The notes under the pieces were generated by a model. The model was given only the letters and a program-made list of their open reading frames with translations. It ran no database searches and had not been told where the DNA came from. The position numbers were made by a program, and so were the translations under genes. From positions 1 to 43,332 of the forward strand of contig WRLU01000015.1 in assembly GCA_009777475.1 (NCBI GenBank): a DNA stretch of 43,332 nt. Reading direction: 5' to 3'. This DNA comes from Oscillospiraceae bacterium. Lineage in GTDB: Bacteria > Bacillota > Clostridia > Oscillospirales > UBA929. This document shows positions 1-8,085 of this stretch, in pieces. Position 1 is the stretch's first letter; each line of letters starts with the position of its first letter.

Positions 1-165
1 GGTTCTTCCGTTGGTGACGGTTCAGGTGTAGGTGAGGGTTCTTCTGTTGGAGTTGGCTCGGGCGATGGTGTGGGTTCTTCCGTTGGCGATGGCTCGGGCG
101 TGGGAGTAGGCGTGGGAGTGGGCGTTGGGGTTGGTTCCGGCGTGGGGGATGGCGTGGGTACAATT
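1..165 (-). repeat. Minisatellite coding a Pro-Thr/Glu linker
   Basis: A degenerate repeat built on units such as GGCGTGGGAGTGG and GTTGGCTCGGGCGAT. On the minus strand it encodes PTP, PEPSPTEEP and PTEEP units of the GLUG protein. It continues past the left edge, so copy number cannot be counted. Such tracts often change length by slippage. Confidence 0.7.
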
Positions 166-1346
166 AAAAAAGGCATTCCATTGTTTATAGCCGAGTCTAT
201 ACTCCAGGTGTTGTCAAAGTCAAAGCCAACAAAGTTGGCTTGGTCTTGCATTTGTGCGGTTGTAAGGGGTGCGGTGTTGTCATCAAATTCCGGCCAATAA
301 GTTCTTCCTAGTCCGACCTTGGGGATTTGCGGGGCTCCATCAACGATTTGGACGGCATCAATGTTCCAGTAGGCATTGGATGTGATTATGTAATCACCAA
401 GTGCAGCAATGCCGCCAGCTAAAGAAGAGTTGGCGTTGGGACGCGACGCACTCACATCTCCTGTGTTGTAGCAATTAGTTATGTTGGCGTTGCTAGCGGC
501 AATCCCGCCGGCATCGGTAGGCCTAGGTCCCATTAGTACCAGGGCAGAAGCAGATACATTGCCTGTATTGTAGCAATCCTTGATTCTGATAGTGATGCTG
601 GTAGAAGTATAGTTGCCGCCTGCACCTACAATCCCGCCGGCCCGGCCTCCGTCACTATGTGCATCTGCTGTAACATTACCCGTGTTGTAGCAGCTGCTGA
701 TTTCTCCTGAACCGGCAAGACCTGAAATGCCGCCTGCCAGAGTGTAAGATGCTCGTATATTGCCTGTATTGTAGCTGTATCGAATTGTGCTGCTACCAGA
801 ACTACCACAAATTCCGCCGACAGCAAGTTCACCGCTTATGTCTCCGCTGTTATAACAATTGATAATTGCGCTGCGAGCAGAAGCACCAGCAAATCCGCCA
901 GCATAGTTTGCGTAACCATCTATTGATGTATTTTCCAGTCCGATGTTTTTGATCACCGAATCTTGTGTGTATCCGAATAAGCCCACATGTGAGAGGTTAC
1001 TCGAAATTTTAAGATTGCGGATTACATATCCCTGCCCGTCAAGAGTGCCTGTGAAGGACTCTGAATGTCCTCCAATCGGCATCCATTCCCCATCGTTAAT
1101 CAATGATAAATCAAGGTTGTTCATCAGCACATACGAGCCGCCGAGATCATCCCGCACATCCCATAAATCCTGTGCTGTGTAAATCTTAATTGCATCGGGG
1201 CCAGGAGCTTCAATGGGAGCTAAGAATTTCCCATTTGAGCCATAGCCGGGTGCCCCATGCGGAACGGCTATTGTCATAGGTGGAACTAAAAATAATGCCG
1301 CTGTCATTATAGAAATAAGAGCAATAGATAAAAAACGTCTTGACAT
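1..1346 (-). CDS. Secreted GLUG-repeat surface protein, C-terminus outside the window
   Basis: The reading frame is open from an ATG at 1346 to the left edge. The product starts with a signal peptide (MSRRF then a hydrophobic stretch to about residue 28). A beta-helix-like region follows, with about six copies of a GLUG-type repeat recognisable by AGGI and CYNTGxV motifs (roughly residues 90-320). A Pro/Thr/Glu linker (PTPEPT, PTEEP) then runs off the edge. GLUG repeats are known from extracellular adhesins and IgA-peptidase-like proteins; a role in adhesion is inferred. An in-frame ATG lies two codons upstream at 1352, but GGAGG is only 3 nt from it and 9 nt from the 1346 ATG, so I prefer 1346. 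A consensus promoter lies just upstream. The missing C-terminus probably carries an anchoring domain. Confidence 0.85.
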   Translation of the reverse strand, partial: MSRRFLSIALISIMTAALFLVPPMTIAVPHGAPGYGSNGKFLAPIEAPGPDAIKIYTAQDLWDVRDDLGGSYVLMNNLDLSLINDGEWMPIGGHSESFTGTLDGQGYVIRNLKISSNLSHVGLFGYTQDSVIKNIGLENTSIDGYANYAGGFAGASARSAIINCYNSGDISGELAVGGICGSSGSSTIRYSYNTGNIRASYTLAGGISGLAGSGEISSCYNTGNVTADAHSDGGRAGGIVGAGGNYTSTSITIRIKDCYNTGNVSASALVLMGPRPTDAGGIAASNANITNCYNTGDVSASRPNANSSLAGGIAALGDYIITSNAYWNIDAVQIVDGAPQIPKVGLGRTYWPEFDDNTAPLTTAQMQDQANFVGFDFDNTWSIDSAINNGMPFLIVPTPSPTPEPTPTPTPTPTPTPEPSPTEEPTPSPEPTPTEEPSPTPEPSPTEE

Positions 1347-1377
1347 CTTCATTTCCCTCCCATATAATATCCATTAG

Positions 1378-1406
1378 ATTATATTCTGCTTAGTTGCAGC
1401 TGTCAA
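1378..1406 (-). promoter_or_regulatory. Consensus sigma-A promoter of the GLUG protein gene
   Basis: On the minus strand TTGACA (1406-1401), a 17-bp spacer and TATAAT (1383-1378) match the vegetative consensus exactly. They lie about 32 bp before the gene start. This suggests strong constitutive transcription. Confidence 0.85.
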
Positions 1407-1423
1407 CGAACAATAAAAGGGGT

Positions 1424-1456
1424 AAAAGCAAGGGCAAAGCCTTTGCCCCTGCTTTT
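1424..1456 (-). terminator. Hairpin terminator after the subtilisin-like gene
   Basis: Stem of AAAAGCAAGGGCAAA with near-complementary TTTGCCCCTGCTTTT, starting 10 bp after the protease stop codon. TTTT follows on the minus strand. It separates this transcript from the GLUG gene. Confidence 0.7.
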
Positions 1457-1465
1457 GTGCATAGA

Positions 1466-4400
1466 TTACGGCAAAAAGAGTACTTGTTTTTCCGAGGGGG
1501 CTTTTTTGCCTCCTGCAAGCCAAAACTCATATATTCCTCTTTCCCATGTAATTGTTATGGCATCCGCCGCACCTCTTTCAACCGGAACGCCGGTAGTGTT
1601 ATCTTTTGCAGGGGTAAAGCTGTACAGCATACCCTTTTTGGTTTTCACTGTAGGCTTGTTATCCTTGAGTGCCGGTTTTTTCCGCAGGCTTGTTGGCGAT
1701 ACCTTCTGGATTTTACCCGCCGCAACAAAGTCCCCGTCACCCGCTGCGTTGGAGCTTGGCGCACTTCTTACAAAGTATGGCCACTTAGTTACTTTCCCAA
1801 ACGTTGTGGGTACTAACGTAATTCCATTAACAACGCCTTGGGGCAGCGAGAGGTCTTGGCTGTAGAATTGACCCCAGGCAAATTCACCCGGTATTTCCTC
1901 CCCCTCTTTAAAGTCATATTTCACCAGCTCTTTACCCGCTTTGTCAGGGCTGTAGCTGTCCTTCATACCTACTCTTGCTATCAGCACATCTTTTTTAACA
2001 TCGTTCTCTTTCTTGAGTGTTAATACCCAATCGCCGTTGACGGTTGCGAATTGCCCATGCTCGTAATTGATTGCGTATTTAACCTTTGTTGGGGCTTGTA
2101 TTCGCGGGAAGACAATTTCCTGTGTGCCGTCGGAAATTCTAAGCTCCAAATTTTTACTCAGCAACTTGGCAAAATTATTTTTGCCCTTTTTGGCGTTATG
2201 ATTAAAAGGATTTTTGTTGTTGTCTAGGGCTTGATTGGCGGGCTTAATTTCCTTCCACTTCTTGCCGCCGTCAACACTGTATTTGGCGGGAACAAAATCA
2301 TTAGGAATCACAAGAGCTTCCCGGGTCAGGTTGATGCCGTATTCATCATGCCCCGGGCTTGTTGCATATGCCACAACATCGGATATATCATAGTTTATGT
2401 TAGACTTAGAGCGGTATCTGAATGTAACATACGCAACGCCGTAGCCGGAGGCTTCGCCGTTTTCATCTACAGAAACCGCCATAATCGCCCTTGGTATATC
2501 GAAGTTTGCGCTTGGGTTTCCCGAGCTTAGCTTAAATGGCCCGGTGTATAGCTTGGTATTCTCCTTATTGTAGGCATACTCATCGTCAGAAGTCGCGGGT
2601 AGGGCGTGGTTTTCAGTGTAGAAAATTTTGTAATCATCCTTTTCATCAGCCGGTTTAATCTCAACAGTAACCTCATCCCCTATGCCAATAAAGTCTGGGT
2701 TGGGGGCGGTGATTGTAATTGAAGGCGAATTGGGGTCTCCTAAGTTTCTAAACCTTGGCTGGCTCCAAGCCACGGCGAATCTTTCCTTGCGGTCAACCGA
2801 GGTGGGCTTTACAACAATTGTGTACCAGAGGATGTCTTTGGGGTAATCCTTTGTATCAAACCTAAGAAGTACCGCGTTGGTGGTGGTTGTGGGTTCAGCG
2901 ATTTTCAGTATATGGCCGGAATTATCGCGAAGCTCCAAATCAAATTTGGAAAGCGTTAGGCTGGAATTATCAACAGCACCGCTTTTATGGTTTTCCGCCT
3001 CATGCGGCATGAACCACGATAATACCACCGTCACTTCCGTCCCAACCTCATTCCCATCCTCATCCACATAACTATCAAAAAACTCAAGGGGACCTATTTC
3101 AGGGTCGGGCTGACCCGGTTCATACTCTCCCGTGTAGCCATTGCTAAATACTGCGTTGCGAACGTTCACAATGCCCGCGCCCTGCCTGTCTGTCAATTTA
3201 TCTAAACTCTCCCCAGTGCCATAGATATTCCTAACTTTTCTGTCGCATGAAGCCATGATTGCCGCCTTGATTAAGTCTGGACGAAGCTTCCAGTCGGGCT
3301 TTGCCTGCATCAATTGTGCAATAACTCCTGTTACCATCGGTGCTGAATAGCTGGTGCCTTTTTTAGAGACACCGCCTGTTACCCCCGGCACCCTAAAGCC
3401 TTCGCCCGGAGCGATTACATCCGGCTTGTTGGCGTTCCAGGGCAAGGTTTGATAGCATGAAAAGGTAGAAAATGTGTCATCTGCTATACGTTCCGTATTT
3501 CTGTGGTTAAACGAACCGACCGCTATTACATTATATGCTGTTGCCGGCGAACATACATAAGGGTCATCATCTTCAAGACCTGTCCAAATGCGATCCTCCT
3601 CCCAATTGCCGGTGCTTGCTACGAAGGTTAAATTATGCTGATTGGAAACATGGTCAACCCATTTGGCAAAATTATCATATCCTCCCCTGACCTCAAAGCC
3701 TGCGCTCATGTTGATGACCTCGGCACCGGCTATTATCAGCTGTTCAATGAGTTCATATGTGGTTTTGGCCGGTTCCCCATACATACCAGCTGCTATGAGC
3801 TGGGCATCAGGCGCAACCCCTCTGCTGCCAACCATAATCGCCGCTACCACAGAGGCGTGTTCACCCGCCTCCGGATCAACAGTGGATGAACTGTTCGTTG
3901 TAAGGCGCGTAATATTGCTCCCATTTAGATCTTGGACAGAAAATTTCGGAACATCACTTTCTATCATCCCGATAACAACATTTTTACCCGTTAATCCAAT
4001 GATTTTTTGAGGGAACGTCCCATCAATACTGCTTATAGCAGTGTCTAAATCATGGTCGGAAATCGCTGTATCTTGGTACAAATCCATAGACACAACCTGC
4101 TCTAAGGTCTCCAGAACGGAAACGCCTGCCTTTGTTGTCTGGCAAATAATCATGGGGGCGTAATAGCTTTGGAAGATAACCTCGGCATCCGTAAGATGTT
4201 TTTTTGAGAAATCTTCGAGTAGGCCGTCATATTTTCCTTTTGAAATCTGCCGTTCGGTTTCTATGTAGGTATCAACCTCTTCCAAAAGCTCGTAATACCC
4301 ATCATCAACCAACCTCTCCCACGCATAAGGGTTAGAATCGTCATTCGGCATACCCATATCTTTCAGGCCGAACAATCTTTGGAGTACATCATGGCTGAAA

Positions 4401-4669
4401 CCATCCTGCTCAATAGCAAAATCCTCCCGGCCAAAACCAATCTCCTCTTTGACTTCTTCCTCGACCTCATCATAGTCAATGTCCCCAATCCAAACGTAAA
4501 CCGGAACAGTATCACCATCCCCCATGTCATCCAGCACCTCTTGCAGTTCGGCGGTGATTTTCGACACGGTAGATTCTGCCGTGGCAGGGGGAATCCCCGA
4601 AACCAACGACAACAGCAGTGCCAAGCAGCACAGGAAAGAAATCGACCTTTTACCCTTTTGTACAAACAT
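1466..4669 (-). CDS. Secreted subtilisin-family (S8) surface protein with Glu at the catalytic Asp position
   Basis: A 1067-residue protein with a signal peptide (residues 1-31, ending ATAES). An N-terminal prodomain-like region (about 35-215) precedes the S8 domain (about 225-515). His271 (GEHAS), the oxyanion Asn355 (STGNW) and Ser440 (KKGTSYSAP) are present. The normal catalytic Asp motif (VIDTG) reads MIESD, placing Glu237 where Asp is expected, with an Asp two residues on. Beta-rich regions follow, and the last ~270 residues resemble the C-terminus of the leucine-rich-repeat protein at 21675-23930. The ribosome site GGGAGGT precedes the ATG. Expression may depend on the invertible segment immediately upstream. 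It could be an active but altered protease or a pseudoprotease. No LPXTG or SLH anchor is visible. Confidence 0.88.
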   Translation of the reverse strand: MFVQKGKRSISFLCCLALLLSLVSGIPPATAESTVSKITAELQEVLDDMGDGDTVPVYVWIGDIDYDEVEEEVKEEIGFGREDFAIEQDGFSHDVLQRLFGLKDMGMPNDDSNPYAWERLVDDGYYELLEEVDTYIETERQISKGKYDGLLEDFSKKHLTDAEVIFQSYYAPMIICQTTKAGVSVLETLEQVVSMDLYQDTAISDHDLDTAISSIDGTFPQKIIGLTGKNVVIGMIESDVPKFSVQDLNGSNITRLTTNSSSTVDPEAGEHASVVAAIMVGSRGVAPDAQLIAAGMYGEPAKTTYELIEQLIIAGAEVINMSAGFEVRGGYDNFAKWVDHVSNQHNLTFVASTGNWEEDRIWTGLEDDDPYVCSPATAYNVIAVGSFNHRNTERIADDTFSTFSCYQTLPWNANKPDVIAPGEGFRVPGVTGGVSKKGTSYSAPMVTGVIAQLMQAKPDWKLRPDLIKAAIMASCDRKVRNIYGTGESLDKLTDRQGAGIVNVRNAVFSNGYTGEYEPGQPDPEIGPLEFFDSYVDEDGNEVGTEVTVVLSWFMPHEAENHKSGAVDNSSLTLSKFDLELRDNSGHILKIAEPTTTTNAVLLRFDTKDYPKDILWYTIVVKPTSVDRKERFAVAWSQPRFRNLGDPNSPSITITAPNPDFIGIGDEVTVEIKPADEKDDYKIFYTENHALPATSDDEYAYNKENTKLYTGPFKLSSGNPSANFDIPRAIMAVSVDENGEASGYGVAYVTFRYRSKSNINYDISDVVAYATSPGHDEYGINLTREALVIPNDFVPAKYSVDGGKKWKEIKPANQALDNNKNPFNHNAKKGKNNFAKLLSKNLELRISDGTQEIVFPRIQAPTKVKYAINYEHGQFATVNGDWVLTLKKENDVKKDVLIARVGMKDSYSPDKAGKELVKYDFKEGEEIPGEFAWGQFYSQDLSLPQGVVNGITLVPTTFGKVTKWPYFVRSAPSSNAAGDGDFVAAGKIQKVSPTSLRKKPALKDNKPTVKTKKGMLYSFTPAKDNTTGVPVERGAADAITITWERGIYEFWLAGGKKAPSEKQVLFLP

Positions 4670-4734
4670 TTTTTGTACCTCCCAAATTTTTTATTTGATA
4701 AACGAATCTTTCAATTCGTTATATCGGTTGGTGA

Positions 4735-4760
4735 TGTAACAAGCTTTTTCAAGTGTTACA
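4735..4760 (+). repeat. Left inverted repeat (recombination site)
   Basis: TGTAACA arm, centre AGCTTTTTCAAG, TGTTACA arm. The reverse complement of the right copy differs only at centre positions 1-2 (AG versus TA). Confidence 0.85.
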
Positions 4761-4784
4761 TGAACGCTTTTTGGTTTGTATTTT
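4755..4784 (+). promoter_or_regulatory. Weaker mirror promoter facing the recombinase gene
   Basis: GTTACA in the left recombination site (4755-4760), an 18-bp spacer and TATTTT (4779-4784) copy the geometry of the opposite promoter with a poorer -10. Inversion would exchange the two -10 elements between the protease and recombinase genes. Confidence 0.3.
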
Positions 4785-4806
4785 CAAGGGCAAATGCCCT
4801 TTGAAA
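4783..4806. other. Stem-loop inside the invertible segment
   Basis: TTTCAAGGGCA and TGCCCTTTGAAA can pair around a two-base loop with one bulge. There is no T-run, so it is a leader hairpin rather than a clear terminator. It would sit in the protease leader in the present orientation. Confidence 0.5.
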
Positions 4807-4855
4807 CGATAGTAGTTCCTCCTAACCCGGCTCTGCTATGATTGGCGTATAGCTG

Positions 4856-4885
4856 ATTATAGCAAGGGAAAACTGGCGGTGTAAC
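4856..4885 (-). promoter_or_regulatory. Promoter inside the switch, now facing the subtilisin-like gene
   Basis: On the minus strand TTGCTATAAT gives a perfect -10 (4861-4856). GTTACA (4885-4880) lies 18 bp upstream as the -35 and is part of the right recombination site itself. Transcription would run left to the gene starting at 4669. A recombinase bound at the repeat would cover the -35. Confidence 0.55.
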
Positions 4886-4905
4886 ACTTGAAAAAGTATG
4901 TTACA
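4880..4905 (-). repeat. Right inverted repeat (recombination site)
   Basis: TGTAACA arm, centre CTTGAAAAAGTA, TGTTACA arm. It is the inverted partner of the left copy and ends 33 bp before the recombinase start codon. Confidence 0.85.
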
Positions 4906-4938
4906 TGGGCGTTGATTTTTTAAGGAGGAATTATCCCT

Positions 4939-5511
4939 ATGACCACTCAACCGATCCGCAGCAAGCACCAAGTCCGGGAGCTTGCAACCTACTACCTCAA
5001 GAAAGGTGAAATCCGCAACCATGTCCTGATTATGATTGGTGTCCATACGGCTCTGCGAATCAGCGACCTCTTGCGCCTACGCTGGGAGGATGTGTATGAC
5101 TTCGAGCGTAACCGTGTGCGGGCAAGTTTTTATATTGTAGAGGGGAAAACTCACAAAACCAAGACTATTGCCCTGAACAAAGCCGCCGTAAAAGCTCTGA
5201 CACTGCTTGCGGCCAGTGCCGCTATGCCGGGACGGTTTCTGATTGAGAATCCAAGAACCAAGAGAGCCATCAGCCGCATCCAAGCTTACAGAATCATCCG
5301 AGCTGCTGCCGAAGCGTTGGGGTTTCAACAGAGGGTATCGCCCCATAGTTTGAGGAAATCATTTGGATATTTCGCATGGAAAAGCGGGGTATCGCCTGCG
5401 GTTATCATGGAAATTTACAACCATTCGTCTCTCGCCGTAACCCGCCGTTACCTCGGCGTGACACAAGACGACAAAAACGAGGTGTATCTGGGGCTTACGT
5501 TTGCTGGATAA
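4939..5511 (+). CDS. Short tyrosine recombinase (FimB/FimE-like size), candidate DNA invertase
   Basis: A 190-residue protein consisting almost only of the tyrosine-recombinase catalytic domain. The catalytic set is complete: Arg40 (HTALRISD), a beta-hairpin Lys (K73 or K75 in GKTHKTK), His136 and Arg139 (PHSLRKS), His162 (YNHSS) and Tyr171 (RRYLG). The arm- and core-binding N-terminal domains of phage integrases are missing. Length and layout match the E. coli FimB/FimE group (about 200 residues), which invert a promoter. AAGGAGG lies upstream of the ATG. Its position next to paired inverted sites suggests that it flips the 4735-4905 segment. It could instead be a remnant integrase, but the intact catalytic residues argue against decay. 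Confidence 0.85.
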   Translation: MTTQPIRSKHQVRELATYYLKKGEIRNHVLIMIGVHTALRISDLLRLRWEDVYDFERNRVRASFYIVEGKTHKTKTIALNKAAVKALTLLAASAAMPGRFLIENPRTKRAISRIQAYRIIRAAAEALGFQQRVSPHSLRKSFGYFAWKSGVSPAVIMEIYNHSSLAVTRRYLGVTQDDKNEVYLGLTFAG

Positions 5512-6103
5512 AGCAACCTATATATAGCGTATCACATTGGTAATATTTTTGTCAATGAACAATTTGTTAAAAATATTTGATGTCTATTTTCTGGCAAATA
5601 TAGCTCCTTTGCCTGGTCGAATTTGGCGGGGCTTTTGTCATATGTAGTACTCATTTTTTCCACAACTCGCAAATTTTCGTAATGTATGCCGTAGCAAATA
5701 CCACTTGTTCCAAAGGTGTATACAGACTAACTCCCCTCTGCTATGCTGTTACCAAGGTGTGGCAAACACAAAGTCGCATCAATTGAAACACAGGAGGAGG
5801 GATGCCTATGTTGTGGGTTAGCCTTACAAGCGCACGAACAAAAAATCCGTGAACACAGCTGCATCTGTGTCCACGGAAGCCCAATATGAGGAAATAGAGA
5901 GATTCCCTCAACCTATGAGATACATTATACCGCAACCTACCCCATAAAGGCTATGGCTTCTCTATTTGTTCACAAATTGTTTGCTTTTGCGCTTGTAGCA
6001 GGGGGATGTGACTCCCCAGAGTTTCTCAGTGGGTTTCCAGCATATTCATATGAATCGGTCGATGGTTTGACCGAAATGTTTTTTGAAAGGTTGTGCAGCA
6101 ATA
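5512..6103. other. Gene-free stretch with several stem-loops before the RCC1 gene
   Basis: No convincing gene. Visible are a weak hairpin AGCTCC/GGGGCT followed by TTTT (5602-5636), possibly the recombinase terminator; a hairpin CCGTG-ACACAG/CTGTGT-CACGG (about 5849-5878); GGGGA/TCCCC (6002-6018); the palindrome ATTCATATGAAT (6044-6055); and CGGTC/GACCG (6057-6074). A GGAGGAGGG followed by an ATG (5802) opens a 16-codon frame that could be a leader peptide. The last four elements would lie in the leader of the RCC1 gene. Confidence 0.45.
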
Positions 6104-8074
6104 ATGTACAAATGTAAAAAAACGGTTTCTCTTGCGCTGGCTTTGCTCATGTGCATCAGTATTTTGCCCGTGCAAGGCTTGGCAAACAACAATTCCACAT
6201 ACGAAGGCGATGGCTTTGAGGTGGAGTACGAAATTCACGAAGACGGCATTGACGGCAGATACCGCATCGAAGTTGAACTGAAAAACACCGGCACGGAAGT
6301 TCTCAGAAATTGGGCACTCGGCTTCATACTTCCCGATGCCGATGAAGTGGTTGCACGGAATGGCAACAGTAAGGTTGTCTACGGCCCAGATGATGACGGC
6401 TATGTTGTCTTCATGAATCCTGGGAACAAACACCAGATGGACATTGCACAAAATGGCGGAACCATGGATTTTGCTCTCACCGTCACGGGCGATCCGGGCC
6501 CCCCCGAAGCATTTGTACTTCGTGAACCGGAGTTGGTAGATGTAACGGACGATGTGACCGTCACACACAACAAACCCAATCTGGTCGTTACCAACAACGA
6601 TGTACAACCTGACCTCAGCGATTGGTACATACGGCTTGCTTATGATGACGGAATTAACGTAAACGACATCCAACAAGGGTCGTTTGTGAGCCAAAGTCAA
6701 GAAGATGACTCCCTCTTGTTCCGGAGTCTGAACGAAAACACCACGATAAATGTAGGCGGAAGCAAGAGCATGAACATTGGCCACGGCATCCCTGACGGCC
6801 AATTGGACACCGCCGCTGTCGTGGTGTATAAAGCTGTTTGGGGGCCTTGGGACAATACACCCCCAAGCCCGACACCGGAACCAACTCCGAGCGACCCCCC
6901 CACGCCGAGTGAAACGCCTAGCCCTACTCCAAGTCCGGGCGAAGGTGACGATGATGATGACCCATACGATCCCGCTAATCCTATCCCGGCCCATACCGTG
7001 GTCATCTGGGAAGATGATTTGTATGCTTGGGGCAGCAATTCTAACGGACAGCTTGGTATAGGCACGACTGGCGGAATCAAAACCACTCCCGTACCGGTAC
7101 CCACACCGGCCAATTTCGGCGATGACGGATGGGAAGAAGTGGCCATTGGACGCTCCCATACGTTGGCCGTTACCTCTGACGGAAAGCTGTATGCCTGGGG
7201 CAGAAACACCGAAGGCCAGCTTGGTCTCGGCCATACAAACCCTGTGACTTCTCCGGCACAAGTAGTGGGCGTGACAGGTGTGGATGATGACGAATGGGAA
7301 AGTGTCTCAGCCGGTAATTTCCACAGCATAGGCATCACGACAGACGGAAAAATTTACACCTGGGGAAGCAATACCTCCGGGCAGCTTGGCCGTCTTGTCG
7401 ATGCAAACAATCCCGCAAACAAACCCGCACAGGTCGGATCAAGTGCAAATTGGGACAGCGTATCGGCGGGTGCCTCCCACACAGTGGCCGTCAATTCTGA
7501 TGGAGGACTTTACACTTGGGGAAGCAATACCTCCAACCAACTTGGCCGCGTTCCCGTTCCCAGCACCAGTCCTGCCGACAGACCCGGTTCTGTCAGCGGG
7601 GGAGATTGGGTACAAGTTTCAGCGGGCGGTTCCCATACGGCAGCCGTCACGGGCGAGGGTACGCTTCATGCCTGGGGAAGTAACACCTACGGCCAAATCG
7701 GAGACAACTCTACGACTTCAAGGGCTGCCCCTGTAACGGTGGGCAAACTTGACGATTGGGAAAGCGTAACGGCGGGCAATGCCCACACTGTGGCTTTGAA
7801 AAGTGATGGAACGCTCTGGGCTTGGGGTGCCAACGACTACAGACAGCTTGGTTACTACCGTGCCAATAAAAACTCAGAAAAAAGACCCAGAAATGTTGTC
7901 ACCAGCAAGCTTGAAAAAGGTGAAGCCAAGGACAGCGATGACGATAACGATAAATCCGAAGGCGATGACGAGGAACCCGATGATGACGAGTGGCTCATCG
8001 TATCGGCAGGGTCGAACCACACCGTGGCGTATAAAAACAGCGGAAGTGTGTGGACTTGGGTGTGTTTTGTATAA
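6104..8074 (+). CDS. Secreted RCC1-repeat protein, 3'-truncated
   Basis: The signal peptide MYKCKKTVSLALALLMCISI is followed by a CBM2-like beta-sandwich (about residues 25-145, with IEVELKNTG and NWALGF). A Pro/Thr linker leads to RCC1 repeats from about residue 300. Six full repeats are present (HT.AV.SDG.LYAWGSN..GQLG). The seventh reads HTVAYKNSGSVWTW and then abruptly VCFV and a stop, where WG.N..GQLG is expected. RCC1 repeats form a seven-bladed propeller, so the last blade is broken. The break coincides with the joint to a recombinase remnant. A TTG at 6083 could add seven residues, but the ATG at 6104 directly begins the signal peptide. The ribosome site is weak. The function is probably extracellular binding. 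Confidence 0.82.
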   Translation: MYKCKKTVSLALALLMCISILPVQGLANNNSTYEGDGFEVEYEIHEDGIDGRYRIEVELKNTGTEVLRNWALGFILPDADEVVARNGNSKVVYGPDDDGYVVFMNPGNKHQMDIAQNGGTMDFALTVTGDPGPPEAFVLREPELVDVTDDVTVTHNKPNLVVTNNDVQPDLSDWYIRLAYDDGINVNDIQQGSFVSQSQEDDSLLFRSLNENTTINVGGSKSMNIGHGIPDGQLDTAAVVVYKAVWGPWDNTPPSPTPEPTPSDPPTPSETPSPTPSPGEGDDDDDPYDPANPIPAHTVVIWEDDLYAWGSNSNGQLGIGTTGGIKTTPVPVPTPANFGDDGWEEVAIGRSHTLAVTSDGKLYAWGRNTEGQLGLGHTNPVTSPAQVVGVTGVDDDEWESVSAGNFHSIGITTDGKIYTWGSNTSGQLGRLVDANNPANKPAQVGSSANWDSVSAGASHTVAVNSDGGLYTWGSNTSNQLGRVPVPSTSPADRPGSVSGGDWVQVSAGGSHTAAVTGEGTLHAWGSNTYGQIGDNSTTSRAAPVTVGKLDDWESVTAGNAHTVALKSDGTLWAWGANDYRQLGYYRANKNSEKRPRNVVTSKLEKGEAKDSDDDNDKSEGDDEEPDDDEWLIVSAGSNHTVAYKNSGSVWTWVCFV

Positions 8075-8085
8075 TTGAAATGTAG

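Larger units (their letters stand above)
4735..4905. other. Candidate invertible promoter segment bounded by 26-bp inverted repeats
   Basis: Two 26-bp sites (4735-4760 and 4880-4905) are inverted copies matching at 24 of 26 positions. Each has TGTAACA and TGTTACA arms around an asymmetric 12-bp centre, and the centres point in opposite directions. That is the geometry of tyrosine-recombinase sites set up for inversion rather than excision. The ~119 bp between them contain promoter-like elements. The segment lies between a surface-protein gene and a FimB/FimE-sized recombinase gene. Inversion itself is inferred; one sequence shows only one orientation. Confidence 0.72.

Noticed and set aside
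5743..5889. A 48-codon plus-strand frame with several cysteines
   Set aside because: No ribosome site, overlaps other weak frames, and the cysteine spacing matches no known motif.
6026..7261. A 411-codon open frame on the minus strand opposite the RCC1 gene
   Set aside because: The plus strand has a signal peptide and clear RCC1 repeats. The antisense frame has no family features or ribosome site and reflects codon bias.
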